Below, in pieces: positions 31,713 to 40,688 of a stretch of DNA of 64,000 nucleotides (position 1 is its first letter; each line of letters begins with the position of its first letter). The translations under genes were made by a program, and so were the position numbers. The DNA comes from Rhizobium binae (GTDB taxonomy: Bacteria; Pseudomonadota; Alphaproteobacteria; Rhizobiales; Rhizobiaceae), in NCBI RefSeq assembly GCF_017357225.1, contig NZ_CP071604.1, forward strand, positions 3,875,501 through 3,939,500, in the 5' to 3' direction. The notes beneath the pieces were generated by a model. The model was not told the origin of the DNA, ran no database searches, and saw only the letters and a program-made list of their open reading frames with translations.

Positions 31713-32261
31713 TCAATGGCCGGCATCATGAGCCGCCTCGTTGAGCAGCCCGAAGACGAAGTCGGAAAACGACCGCCAGCATTCGACCCGGAACGTCTCT
31801 TCATCCGTGCGCAGAAGCACGATTTCCGCCTTGCCGAAGATCGTCCGGGACGCAGCCCCGACCGGAAAGGAAGAACGCGACAGATCCTGCGGGCAGCCGG
31901 CGGCAAGAGTCTTTTCCGCGCCGGGTCCCGAGACGATGATTGCGACATTGCGGTGAGAAACGTCGGTCGCCGAATGCATGGCGCGGACGCCGGAAAACAC
32001 CGCCATCAGATCGGCGCCATCCTCGTCGATCATCAGCCATTCGTCCGGCCCGATCCACAGCGCTGCGCGCGCGCCGGCCCGACTGGATGTTTTCGGAGCG
32101 TTCGGCAGGGTGAAACCGAGCGCCTTGGAAAGCGCGGCAAGCGATTCCGCCGGCGCGCGCAGCGCCACCCGGCTCGCTGCCGGTGCCACCGTCAGCCGTA
32201 CCGTTGCGGAGCCGCCTTGACGGCCGGCAAGCACCGGCTTACGAATTGCGACATCAACCAT
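31713..32261 (-). CDS. soxG: Sarcosine oxidase gamma subunit SoxG
   Basis: A 182-residue gamma subunit of heterotetrameric sarcosine oxidase, related to the aminomethyltransferase (GcvT) fold. The ATG at 32261 is used because AAGGAGG precedes it; the upstream in-frame ATG at 32285 would lie inside soxA. It ends the soxB-D-A-G operon and overlaps soxA by 8 bp. Typical features are a conserved middle IGPDEWLMID and the tail ECWRSFSDFVFGLLNEAA. It is a structural part of the complex that oxidises sarcosine to glycine with transfer of the methyl to tetrahydrofolate. Confidence 0.9.
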   Translation of the reverse strand: MVDVAIRKPVLAGRQGGSATVRLTVAPAASRVALRAPAESLAALSKALGFTLPNAPKTSSRAGARAALWIGPDEWLMIDEDGADLMAVFSGVRAMHSATDVSHRNVAIIVSGPGAEKTLAAGCPQDLSRSSFPVGAASRTIFGKAEIVLLRTDEETFRVECWRSFSDFVFGLLNEAAHDAGH

Positions 32262-35247
32262 GGATGCGGCCTCCTTCCTTGTCAAAGAACACCAGATCCG
32301 TCACTTCGACGGCGATCGTCCGGTCCGGCATCGGCACGTAGAGCGTCTCGCCCATCCGCGCCCGGCCGCCGGCGACCAGCGCGAAGGCGATCGACCGGCC
32401 GCAGTTTTCCGACCAGTAGGCCGAGGTGACGTGGCCGAGCATTGTCATCGGCTTCGGCTCGTTCGGGTTTGCGACGACCTGCGCGCCTTCTTCGAGCACC
32501 AGCTTCGGATCCTTTGTGACAAGTCCGACAAGCTGCTTGCGCCCCTCCTTGACGAGGTCCGGCCGCTGCAGGCCGCGAATGCCGACAAAGTCCTTCTTCT
32601 TCTTCGAAACGGCCCAGGCAACGCCCGCGTCATCAGGGGTAACCGTCCCGTCAGTATCCTGGCCGACGATGATGTAGCCCTTCTCGGCGCGCAGAACGTG
32701 CATCGTCTCGGTACCGTAGACGCAGGCGCCGAGCGGCTCGGCATTGGCCCAGACGGCTTCGAGCACCGACTGGCCATAATCGGCCGGCACGTTGATTTCG
32801 AATCCGATTTCGCCGGTGAAGGAGACGCGGAAGAGCCGGGCCGGTACGCCGCAGACAGTGCATTCGGCAACGCTCATATGCGGGAAGGCCTCGTTTGAGA
32901 GGTCGACCCCTTCGACCAGCGGCTCGACGATTGCGCGCGCCTTCGGTCCCTGTACGGCAATGACGGCCCATTGCTCAGTGACCGAGGTCAGCCAGACTTT
33001 CAGGTCCGGGAATTCCGTCTGCAGGTAATCTTCCATGTGGTGAAGAACGCGCGGCGCTCCGCCGGTCGTCGTCGTGACATGGAAACGGTCCTCGGCCAGT
33101 CGCCCGACGACGCCGTCGTCATAAACGAAGCCGTCTTCGCGCGTCATGATGCCGTAACGGGCCTTGCCCGGCTTCAGCGTATCCCAGGCATTGGTGTAGA
33201 TGAGGTTGAGGAACTTCGCCGCATCCGGCCCCACTACCTCGATCTTGCCAAGCGTCGAAGCGTCGAAGATGCCGGCCGATTCTCGGGCTGTGCGGCATTC
33301 GCGCGCGACTGCCTGATGCATGGTCTCGCCGGCGCGCGGATAGAACCAGGCGCGTTTCCAGTTGCCGACATCTTCGAAAACGGCACCATGGGCCTCTTCC
33401 CAGCCATGCAGCGGCGTCTTGCGCGTCGGATCGAACAACTCTCCGCGCGAATGGCCGATCAGCGTGCCGTAGGTGACCGGCGTGTAGGGCGCGCGGAAGG
33501 TGGTGAGGCCGACCTGCGGGATTTCCTTGCCGAGCATTTCGGCGGCGATCGCCAGGCCATGCATGTTGGAAAGCTTGCCCTGGTCCGAGGCCATGCCGTT
33601 CGTCGTAAAGCGCTTGATATGCTCGATCGAATGCATGCCCTCGCGCACGGCAAGGCGGATATCCTTGGCGCAGACGTCGTGCTGGAAGTCGATGAACGCC
33701 TTGGCGTTGGTTTTCGGTCCGGCGCCCTCGGCGGCACCGATCATGCCGCCTGTCCATTCAAAGGCCTGCTCGGCGGAAATTGCGATCTTGTCGCCGCTGC
33801 TTCCGCCGGTGGCCTGCGCCATCAGCTCGCCGGCGGCAAGCGATTCCTCGATCGTCCGCTGCAGGTCATCGGTGCCGTTGCAGGCGCCGACCGACAGGCA
33901 GTCCTGCGCGTAGGAGCCGGGCAGGAAACGCTGGCTTTCAGCGTCGAAGGCCACTTTGCCGCGCGACTGCGAGAACAGATGCACGGACGGCGTCCAGCCG
34001 GCCGAAACCAGCAGCGCATCGACGGCGATCTTGCGCGGCGAACCGCCGCCGTTCCGCACCACCGTCATGGACGAGATACGCAGCCGCCCCGCGGTATTGA
34101 TGACGGACTGGCCGGCCAGGACGTCGATACCGAGCGCGCGCGCCTCCGCCAGCACCGCCGCACCCGGCGCCTGCCTGACATCGACGATGGCAGCGATCGA
34201 AACGCCCGCGCGCTTCAGATCGAAGGCCGCCTCATAGGCCGAATCGTGAGCCGTATAGACGCCGACATTCTTGCCGACGGTGACGCCGTAGTGGTTCAGA
34301 TAGGTCCGCGCCGCCGAGGCCAGCATGATGCCCGGCCGGTCGTTGTTCGGAAATACCATGTGCCGTTCGATCGCGCCGTTGGCGAGGATCACCCGCTTGG
34401 CCCGGACCTGCCAGAGCCGCTCGCGCGGCAGATCATGAGCGGGATTGGCAAGATGGTCGGTGACGCGCTCGGCAAGGCCGACGAAATTGTGGTTGTAGTA
34501 GCCGAAGGCAGTCGTGCGCAGCAGCACTTCGACATTTTCCATCGCCTTCAACTGCGCCACGGTCTTCTGCGCCCAGGTGAAACCGTCCTGCCCGTCGATC
34601 CTGGCGCCGGCATCATAACGCAGCGCACCGCCCGCTTCCGGCTGCTCGTCGCAGAGGATCACCCTGACGCCGGTCCGGGCCGCGGCCAGCGCCGCTGAAA
34701 GCCCGGCAACGCCGGCGCCGACCACCAGCACGTCGCAATGGGCGTAACGGCTGGCATAATGGTCCGGATCGCCCTCCTTCGGCGCAACACCGAGGCCGGC
34801 GGCGCGACGGATAAGCGGTTCATAGATGTGCTTCCAGGCGGTGCGCGGCCACATGAAGGTCTTGTAGTAGAAGCCGGCGGCGAAGAACGGCGACATCAGA
34901 TTGTTGATGGCTCCGACGTCGCGGGCAAGTGACGGCCAGCGATTCTGCGAGCTGACGATCATGCCATCGAAGATTTCCTGCACGGTGGCGCGCACGTTCG
35001 GCTGCTTGCGTGCTGCATCGCGAGCGACGTCAATCAGCGCGTTCGGCTCCTCGGCGCCGGCCGAAAGAATGCCGCGCGGCCGATGATACTTGAACGAACG
35101 GCCGACAAGATGCACGTCGTGGGCGATCAGCGCCGAGGCGACGCTGTCGCCTTCGAGCGCCGTGTAGCTCTTGCCGTCGAAGCTGAAGCGCGCGGTTTTG
35201 GCCGGTGTCAGGCGCCCCTTGCCGGCGATACGGTTGACGCCGCTCAT
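32254..35247 (-). CDS. soxA: Sarcosine oxidase alpha subunit SoxA
   Basis: A 997-residue alpha subunit. The N-terminus carries the ferredoxin-like segment seen in the family (ARFSFDGKSYTALEGDSVAS), then an NAD/FAD Rossmann motif (CDVLVVGAGVAGLSAALAAA), and the C-terminal part is an aminomethyltransferase-like domain (GCV_T) that binds folate. The complex oxidises sarcosine to glycine, giving 5,10-methylene-tetrahydrofolate and hydrogen peroxide. It overlaps soxD by 4 bp. Length is normal for rhizobial homologues. Confidence 0.94.
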   Translation of the reverse strand: MSGVNRIAGKGRLTPAKTARFSFDGKSYTALEGDSVASALIAHDVHLVGRSFKYHRPRGILSAGAEEPNALIDVARDAARKQPNVRATVQEIFDGMIVSSQNRWPSLARDVGAINNLMSPFFAAGFYYKTFMWPRTAWKHIYEPLIRRAAGLGVAPKEGDPDHYASRYAHCDVLVVGAGVAGLSAALAAARTGVRVILCDEQPEAGGALRYDAGARIDGQDGFTWAQKTVAQLKAMENVEVLLRTTAFGYYNHNFVGLAERVTDHLANPAHDLPRERLWQVRAKRVILANGAIERHMVFPNNDRPGIMLASAARTYLNHYGVTVGKNVGVYTAHDSAYEAAFDLKRAGVSIAAIVDVRQAPGAAVLAEARALGIDVLAGQSVINTAGRLRISSMTVVRNGGGSPRKIAVDALLVSAGWTPSVHLFSQSRGKVAFDAESQRFLPGSYAQDCLSVGACNGTDDLQRTIEESLAAGELMAQATGGSSGDKIAISAEQAFEWTGGMIGAAEGAGPKTNAKAFIDFQHDVCAKDIRLAVREGMHSIEHIKRFTTNGMASDQGKLSNMHGLAIAAEMLGKEIPQVGLTTFRAPYTPVTYGTLIGHSRGELFDPTRKTPLHGWEEAHGAVFEDVGNWKRAWFYPRAGETMHQAVARECRTARESAGIFDASTLGKIEVVGPDAAKFLNLIYTNAWDTLKPGKARYGIMTREDGFVYDDGVVGRLAEDRFHVTTTTGGAPRVLHHMEDYLQTEFPDLKVWLTSVTEQWAVIAVQGPKARAIVEPLVEGVDLSNEAFPHMSVAECTVCGVPARLFRVSFTGEIGFEINVPADYGQSVLEAVWANAEPLGACVYGTETMHVLRAEKGYIIVGQDTDGTVTPDDAGVAWAVSKKKKDFVGIRGLQRPDLVKEGRKQLVGLVTKDPKLVLEEGAQVVANPNEPKPMTMLGHVTSAYWSENCGRSIAFALVAGGRARMGETLYVPMPDRTIAVEVTDLVFFDKEGGRIHG

Positions 35248-35585
35248 TGCGCCTCTCCTTCCAGGGCTTCATATGTCTCGACAGGCGCATGCTTTTCGGC
35301 CGCAGCCCCGAGGTCGGGCTTCGGCTCGCCTGCCTTGTAGGTCATGATGAACTTGTCGCTCACTGTGTCGCGGACTGCATTGAAGAAGCGCCCGCAGCCG
35401 TGAATATGCCGCCAGCGTTCAAAGATCAGCCCCTTCGGATTGTCGCGCAGAAAGAAATAGGCCTCGAATTCCTCATCCGAGATCGAGGCCATGTCGGTGG
35501 GCCGCGCGATATGCGCGTCGCCCGCGCCACGGAATTCGAGCTCTGAGCGCTCTTCCTGGCAGTAAGGGCAATGGATCAGCAGCAT
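35244..35585 (-). CDS. soxD: Sarcosine oxidase delta subunit SoxD
   Basis: A 113-residue delta subunit. The N-terminus has the zinc-binding pattern IHCPYCQEERSELEF, with a second cluster in RHIHGCGRFFN. It is the small zinc subunit of the tetrameric enzyme. Its start is about 109 bp downstream of soxB, and this gap contains a rhizobial palindromic repeat. It overlaps soxA by 4 bp. Confidence 0.93.
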   Translation of the reverse strand: MLLIHCPYCQEERSELEFRGAGDAHIARPTDMASISDEEFEAYFFLRDNPKGLIFERWRHIHGCGRFFNAVRDTVSDKFIMTYKAGEPKPDLGAAAEKHAPVETYEALEGEAQ

Positions 35586-35599
35586 GTAGGATTTCCTTC

Positions 35600-35660
35600 T
35601 CCTCCGCTTCTCCCCAGCCGGGAGAAGGTGCCTGAAAGACGGATGAGGGGGTGAGCAATG
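35600..35660. repeat. Rhizobial intergenic palindromic element (RIME-like)
   Basis: Between soxD and soxB is CTTCTCCC..GGGAGAAG (35607-35614 with 35620-35627, loop CAGCC), flanked by GTGCCTGAAAGACGGATGAGGGGG. This resembles the short palindromic intergenic repeats that are scattered in Rhizobium and Sinorhizobium chromosomes. Sitting inside an operon, its RNA hairpin could set the soxB/soxDAG transcript ratio. Confidence 0.6.
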
Positions 35661-35694
35661 ATAGGAGCGGGCGTTAGCACGAAAGCACCCATCG

Positions 35695-36948
35695 TCAGTG
35701 CGCCACCGCCGCCGCCGCAGCCTCGTCGATCAGCCGGCCGCTGCGGAAACGTTCCAGCGTCAGGCCGGCGTTGAACTTGTGCGGTTCGTCGCGGGCGATC
35801 AGATGGGCGAAGAGATTGGCCGAGCCCGGCGTCGCCTTGAAGCCGCCGGTCCCCCAGCCGCAGTTGACGTAAAGCCCGGGAACCGGCGTCTTCGACTGGA
35901 TCGCCGAACGATCCGGGGTGTTGTCGACGATGCCGCCCCATTGGCGCATCATCTTGACGCGCCGGAACATCGGGAAGAGCTCGCAGATGGCATCCAGCGT
36001 ATGGGTGATGATCTGCAGCCCACCGGTCTGTGAATAGGAATTGTACTGGTCGGTACCGGCGCCGATCACCAGCTCTCCCTTGTCGGACTGGGAGATATAG
36101 GCATGCACGGTGTTCGACATGACAACACAGGGGAAGATCGGCTTCAGCGGCTCGGAAACCAGCGCCTGTAGCGGGCTCGACTGCAGCGGCACCCGCACAT
36201 CGGCCATCTTCATGATGGTTGTCGTATGGCCGGCCGCCGACACGCCGATCTTTCTGGCGCCGATGAAACCGCGCGTGGTCTCGACGCCGGTCACGCGCCC
36301 ATCGGGCGCACGGCGAATGCCGGTTACTTCGCAGTTCTGGATGATATGGACGCCGCGATCCGACGCTGCACGCGCATATCCCCAGGCGACCGCGTCGTGA
36401 CGCGCGGTACCGCCGCGCCGCTGCAGGGCCGCACCGTTGATCGGGTAGCGCGCACTGGCCGAAATATCGAGCGGCGGGCAGTAGGCCTTGGCCTGCTCGG
36501 GCGTCAGCCATTCATTGTCGATGCCGTAGAGCCGGTTGGCGTGGATATGACGCTTGAAGGACTGCTGGTCGTGAATATTGTGCGAGAGCATCATCACGCC
36601 GCGCGGCGAATACATCACATTGTAGTTGAGCTCCTGCGAAAGCCCCTCCCAGAGCTTCATCGAATGCTCGTAAATGTGCATGCTCTCTTCATAGAGATAG
36701 TTCGAGCGGATGATGGTGGTGTTGCGGCCGGTATTGCCGCCGCCGAGCCAGCCCTTCTCGATCACCGCCACATTGGTGATGCCATGCTCCTTGGCGAGAT
36801 AATAGGCGGCGCCCAGGCCGTGTCCGCCCGCGCCGATGATAACGACGTCGTATTCGGCGCGCGGTTCCGGCGACGTCCACTGCTTCTCCCAACCCCGATG
36901 ACCGCGCAGGGCCTCCCGCGCCACGGCAAAAACCGAATATTTCCGCAT
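35695..36948 (-). CDS. soxB: Sarcosine oxidase beta subunit SoxB
   Basis: A 417-residue beta subunit with the FAD Rossmann motif YDVVIIGAGGHGLGAAYYLA (residues 33-52) and the covalent-FMN site around H184 (TARHDAVAWGYARAA), the residue that ligates FMN in characterised heterotetrameric enzymes. It is the first gene of the operon. The start at 36948 is chosen because it gives the usual N-terminus MRKYSVFAVAREALRGHRGW after a GGAG-containing leader; longer upstream reading frames are not supported. The operon acts in the catabolism of sarcosine and glycine betaine. Confidence 0.94.
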   Translation of the reverse strand: MRKYSVFAVAREALRGHRGWEKQWTSPEPRAEYDVVIIGAGGHGLGAAYYLAKEHGITNVAVIEKGWLGGGNTGRNTTIIRSNYLYEESMHIYEHSMKLWEGLSQELNYNVMYSPRGVMMLSHNIHDQQSFKRHIHANRLYGIDNEWLTPEQAKAYCPPLDISASARYPINGAALQRRGGTARHDAVAWGYARAASDRGVHIIQNCEVTGIRRAPDGRVTGVETTRGFIGARKIGVSAAGHTTTIMKMADVRVPLQSSPLQALVSEPLKPIFPCVVMSNTVHAYISQSDKGELVIGAGTDQYNSYSQTGGLQIITHTLDAICELFPMFRRVKMMRQWGGIVDNTPDRSAIQSKTPVPGLYVNCGWGTGGFKATPGSANLFAHLIARDEPHKFNAGLTLERFRSGRLIDEAAAAAVAH

Positions 36949-37061
36949 CCGCCTTCTTCTCCTTCGGGCAAGGCCATTCTCCGTGCCCATACAAATCGCA
37001 AATCCAAATGCGGCACAACGGCTGTTTTGCGACGCGCGAGAGCTTTGGTTTTGACACTGAG

Positions 37062-37074
37062 CGACATGATGTCG
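37062..37074. promoter_or_regulatory. Inverted repeat CGACATGATGTCG, candidate operator
   Basis: A 13-bp perfect inverted repeat (6-bp arms, one central base) in the 290-bp divergent region between soxB and the FecR gene, 114 bp upstream of the soxB start. A half-copy (GGGCGACATCG) lies about 30 bp to its right. It could bind a regulator of sarcosine oxidase or of the FecR gene. No regulator gene is next to it. Confidence 0.3.
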
Positions 37075-37237
37075 AAAAGCGCGCGGTTTTCGGGCGACAT
37101 CGTGCGCTGCTTCCGAAAGCCGTCCGGCAGGAGGAAGCAACCAACCTTTCCTGGCCTCGGCCCGCCTTAGCCCAACTGGGCGAGAAGACAAGCAGTTACT
37201 AAAATGTTAATCCACCCTATGTTCCCGGGGTTCCTGT

Positions 37238-38254
37238 ATGATGTGGGGTCGGCGTTCATTACTCCAGGCGCTCTGTGTCGTGATCGCCGGTGCGCAAGCG
37301 GCAGTTGCCGCCGAGCCGGTCGGCCAGGCCGTCGTCATCAAGACCGAGGTGACGGGAGAGAGCGGCCCGATCGCGGTCGACGCCAGCGTTCATCGCAACG
37401 AGCGGATCAAGACATCCCCGTCGGGGCTCGGCCAGTTCCTGTTTCGTGACGGCACCAAACTCGCGGTGGGCTGGGGTTCGTCAGTCGTCATCGACAAATA
37501 CGTCTTCGACGATTCGCAATCGGTCAAGAAACTCACCATCAGAGCGGCGAAGGGAACCTTCCGCTGGGTGAGCGGCAATTCCAACTCCTCGGCCTACCAG
37601 ATCCTCACGCCCGCCGGCACGATCGGCGTGCGCGGCACCGCCTTCGATTTCTATGTCGGCCCGGATGGCACGACCGCCGTCGTCCTGTTGAACGGCGCGG
37701 CCCGGTTTTGCGGTCCGGGCGGCTGCCGGCAGTTGCAGCAGCGCTGCGATTGCGTGGTGGCCAAGCCGAACGGCAATATGTCGGCAGCACGCCGAGTTGA
37801 TCCCAGCATTCTCGATACGCTCGGAAATTCCCGCGCCCTCCCCTTTCTCTCCGGCAGCCAGCGGCTTGCAGGCGGCATCGGCATGATTGGCGGCTGCAAC
37901 ATGGCGTCAGCCGCGCCGGAGAGAAAAGACAGACAGCGGCCTCCGCCGGCAGTTGCGCCTGTCCCGCAAAGACAGGATCCGCCACAGAGACAGGCCGAGC
38001 CGCAAAAGGAGCGGCCGAACAGGCCGGACCCGCCGCACCATGACAAACCGCACCATGACGGGCCACATCATCATGACAAACCGGATAGGCCTGACAAGCA
38101 CGAGGGCCACGGCCGGCATGACGACGACGGCAAACCGGGAAACCACGGCGAGGATCATCGTGACCACGACCGCGACCATCATGGACATCGCGATCGTGAT
38201 CATGACAACGATCGCAACCACGACAGAGGCCGGAATTTCAATCGCGGCCGCTGA
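37238..38254 (+). CDS. FecR-domain periplasmic protein with His/Asp/Arg-rich tail
   Basis: A 338-residue protein with a signal peptide (RRSLLQALCVVIAGAQAAVA) and a FecR-like beta domain (residues about 25-170, with GQFLFRDGTKLAVGWGSSVV and the characteristic TPAGTIGVRGTAFDFYVG). The region from about 220 to the end is proline-, histidine-, aspartate- and arginine-rich with repeated HH-D-K-P and HRDRDHD units, likely disordered and possibly metal- or anion-binding. FecR proteins are commonly encoded beside CHASE2 cyclases, and one lies convergently here with only a 6-bp gap. Role unclear; probably a periplasmic signal or adaptor protein. No sigma factor of the FecI type is present. Confidence 0.82.
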   Translation: MMWGRRSLLQALCVVIAGAQAAVAAEPVGQAVVIKTEVTGESGPIAVDASVHRNERIKTSPSGLGQFLFRDGTKLAVGWGSSVVIDKYVFDDSQSVKKLTIRAAKGTFRWVSGNSNSSAYQILTPAGTIGVRGTAFDFYVGPDGTTAVVLLNGAARFCGPGGCRQLQQRCDCVVAKPNGNMSAARRVDPSILDTLGNSRALPFLSGSQRLAGGIGMIGGCNMASAAPERKDRQRPPPAVAPVPQRQDPPQRQAEPQKERPNRPDPPHHDKPHHDGPHHHDKPDRPDKHEGHGRHDDDGKPGNHGEDHRDHDRDHHGHRDRDHDNDRNHDRGRNFNRGR

Positions 38255-38260
38255 GGCCCG

Positions 38261-40432
38261 TCAGTCTGCGGCGCTTTTTTCGACCCTTTCGGGCACTTCC
38301 CGGAAATGATCGGTCCTGCCGGATATGCGCTTATAGAATTCCGCTAGGCCGACGGTCACCTGCACCGCCCTCAGCTTGGCCGTACCCATGAGCTTCCGGC
38401 TGTTCCTGGAATGCGATTGCAAGGCCTGCATCAACTGCTGGTGGACGACGACAAGGGTTGAAAATTCGGCGGATGCTGCAACGCGTTCGTCGCCGACGAC
38501 GGCAAGGATCTGTGTCCGGTTGGTTTTCCCCTTGAGCGGAAGCGCGCCGGCTTCGATCAGCGCCATTCCCTGCACCGACCGCGCCGTGCTGTCGGAAATG
38601 AGGATATCGAAGCCGACCTCCTTGCAGGACGATTCGATACGGGCCGCGACGTTGACCGCGTCTCCGACGGCCGAATAGTTGAAGCGGGTCTTGGCGCCCA
38701 TATTGCCGACGCAGGCAAGGCCGGTATGGATGCCGATGCCGATCTCGACCTCCTGATCGGGCCCGAAGCCGAAGGCGTCGCCGGCGTTCAGTTCGGCGAG
38801 CGTCTCGCGCATGGCAAGTGCCGTGCGAACTGCCTTTGTTTGGTGATCCGCCACATCGACGGGCGCATTCCAGAACGCCATGATCGAATCGCCGATGAAC
38901 TTGTCGAGCGTGCCTTCATTGGCGACGACATGACGGCTCAGCGCATCGAGCAGCGTATTCAGGAAGGCCACTACATCCGTCGGCGCCAGTCTCTCGCTCA
39001 TCTCGGTGAAGTTCCTGACATCGACGAACATGACCGTCAGCTCGCGGTCATCTCCGCCGAGACGCAATGCATCGCGGTTATGCTCGATGCGGTGGAGCAG
39101 CGACGGTGAAAGATAATGCCCGAAGGCGCGCCGCACTTCGCGCCGCTCTCGGTCGATCACCAGGATCTTGAACGAGGTCGCGGCGAAGTGAATAATCGAC
39201 CCACTGATGATCGGCGCCAGCGGATCGAGAAGAAGCCCGGCATAAAGAAAGGAAAGCCACGACGCCACCAGCGCCATTGCCGTGATCAACAGGCCGCAAA
39301 CCAGCGCGACGGCGGGGCTGACAAAGGTCGTCACCACGACAAGCAGGCATCCGAGCACGGCAATGACAAGGATTTCGAGGCCATCCGCCCAGTCGGGCCG
39401 GGACAGGAACTGGCCGGAAAGGATTTGCTCGACGGCTTGCGCATGCAGCGAAACGCCGGGAACGTTCTCGCCGAGCGCGGTGACGCGGATGTCCTGCAAG
39501 CCGGCCGCCGATGTGCCGACGAAGACGATGCTGCCTTCGATAGCGGCTGCCGTCTCCGCGGAGGCTCCGTCAGGCGCTAGCACCTGCCGGGCGGAGATAT
39601 ACCGCTCGGCACGATCGGGAGTGACATAGAGCCAGAGTTCGCCCGCCGCGGTCAGCGGCACGATGAAATCCCCGATCTTTGCCGATGTCATGATTCCGGC
39701 GCGGTCGGGTGCGCCCGATAGAACATAGGTTGAGGCTCCCTGCGCGACACGCAACGCTTCGACGGCGAGATTCGGGTAGAGCTGTACTCCGTCGGTCAGG
39801 AACAGCGGGACCGCCCGCACCACCGGCGAAGGATTTCCGGGGTTGAGGCTGATGTGTCCGAGCCCCCCCGCATTTGCCTCCAGTTGAGGCCTGAGCGGCG
39901 TCGAGGCGCCAAGATAGGGTGGAGCCGAGACGGGGCTTTCGCCCGTGAACGCGAAGCCCGCCTTGACGGGCGGCCGGTAATTGCCCTCGTTGGAAAGGCC
40001 GAAGCCGAGCACGACGGGCTTTTCTGCAATCGAGCGGGCGAATATCTCGTCATTGTCGGGCAGTTTTTCGGCCAGCGAAGGGTCGATCCCGCCCGCCTCG
40101 CGCACGACATTGCGCGGCGACAACCGGTCCGGTTCGGAGAAGAGAACGTCGAAGGCGATGGCCGCAGCACCCATCTGCGAAAGCCGGTCCACCAGGAGAG
40201 CCAGCCGGTCCCGCGGCCAGGGCCATTGGCCGAATTCGCGCAATGAGGCCTCATCGATGTCGATGACGCGGACCGGCATCGGCTTGAAGGTCCTCGGAAC
40301 CAGCCGCTGATACTCATCGAACGTTACGCCGCGGATCAGCTTGAAAAGCCCGGGATCGCCTGCCCGCAGGATCGTGAGCAGAGCCACGATCGCCAGGCCG
40401 ATAACGACACCGATTTGCTGCACGCGCGTCAT
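38261..40432 (-). CDS. CHASE2-domain class III adenylate/guanylate cyclase
   Basis: A 723-residue membrane receptor cyclase. A first membrane segment near the N-terminus (VVIGLAIVALLTIL) is followed by a CHASE2 sensory domain (about residues 30-330, with RVIDIDEASLREFGQWPWPR and GSIVFVGTSAAGLQDIR), then three membrane helices (about 345-420) and a C-terminal cyclase. The catalytic domain starts LTVMFVDVRNFTEMSERL (first metal Asp), and has KFIGDSIMAFW and NYSAVGDAVNVAARIE, so it looks active. ATG 40432 is preferred to 40459 because GGTGAG precedes it. It is convergent with the FecR gene and divergent from the haem-type cyclase. Confidence 0.88.
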   Translation of the reverse strand: MTRVQQIGVVIGLAIVALLTILRAGDPGLFKLIRGVTFDEYQRLVPRTFKPMPVRVIDIDEASLREFGQWPWPRDRLALLVDRLSQMGAAAIAFDVLFSEPDRLSPRNVVREAGGIDPSLAEKLPDNDEIFARSIAEKPVVLGFGLSNEGNYRPPVKAGFAFTGESPVSAPPYLGASTPLRPQLEANAGGLGHISLNPGNPSPVVRAVPLFLTDGVQLYPNLAVEALRVAQGASTYVLSGAPDRAGIMTSAKIGDFIVPLTAAGELWLYVTPDRAERYISARQVLAPDGASAETAAAIEGSIVFVGTSAAGLQDIRVTALGENVPGVSLHAQAVEQILSGQFLSRPDWADGLEILVIAVLGCLLVVVTTFVSPAVALVCGLLITAMALVASWLSFLYAGLLLDPLAPIISGSIIHFAATSFKILVIDRERREVRRAFGHYLSPSLLHRIEHNRDALRLGGDDRELTVMFVDVRNFTEMSERLAPTDVVAFLNTLLDALSRHVVANEGTLDKFIGDSIMAFWNAPVDVADHQTKAVRTALAMRETLAELNAGDAFGFGPDQEVEIGIGIHTGLACVGNMGAKTRFNYSAVGDAVNVAARIESSCKEVGFDILISDSTARSVQGMALIEAGALPLKGKTNRTQILAVVGDERVAASAEFSTLVVVHQQLMQALQSHSRNSRKLMGTAKLRAVQVTVGLAEFYKRISGRTDHFREVPERVEKSAAD

Positions 40433-40688
40433 GATCTCACCGGTGTCCCCTGCCGGCAAACAGGCTACGCCGCTTTCGCGCCAAATGCCATTCGCCCATG
40501 CAATCCCGGCCTCTCTTTTCGGCTTCTCCCGGTCCGTCTTCCGTCATGCGCCCCGGCGGTGCCTTCGATGCGGTCACGCCACCCGTTCTGGCCGGACGGC
40601 AAGGCTTCGATCTTGCCGGGCAGGCAGCGAAATGTTCTTGTAGCGATCGAAAATCGAATGCCTTTCCAGAGAAGAATGAGGGACGCCC

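Noticed and set aside
37051..37056. TTGACA as a possible -35 box for the FecR gene
   Set aside because: No -10 box at the right spacing, and too far from the start codon.
38040..38250. Apparent short tandem repeats (CATGACAAACC-like) at the DNA level
   Set aside because: They encode the His/Asp/Arg-rich tail of the FecR protein and keep its frame, so they are coding low complexity and not a CRISPR or VNTR outside a gene.
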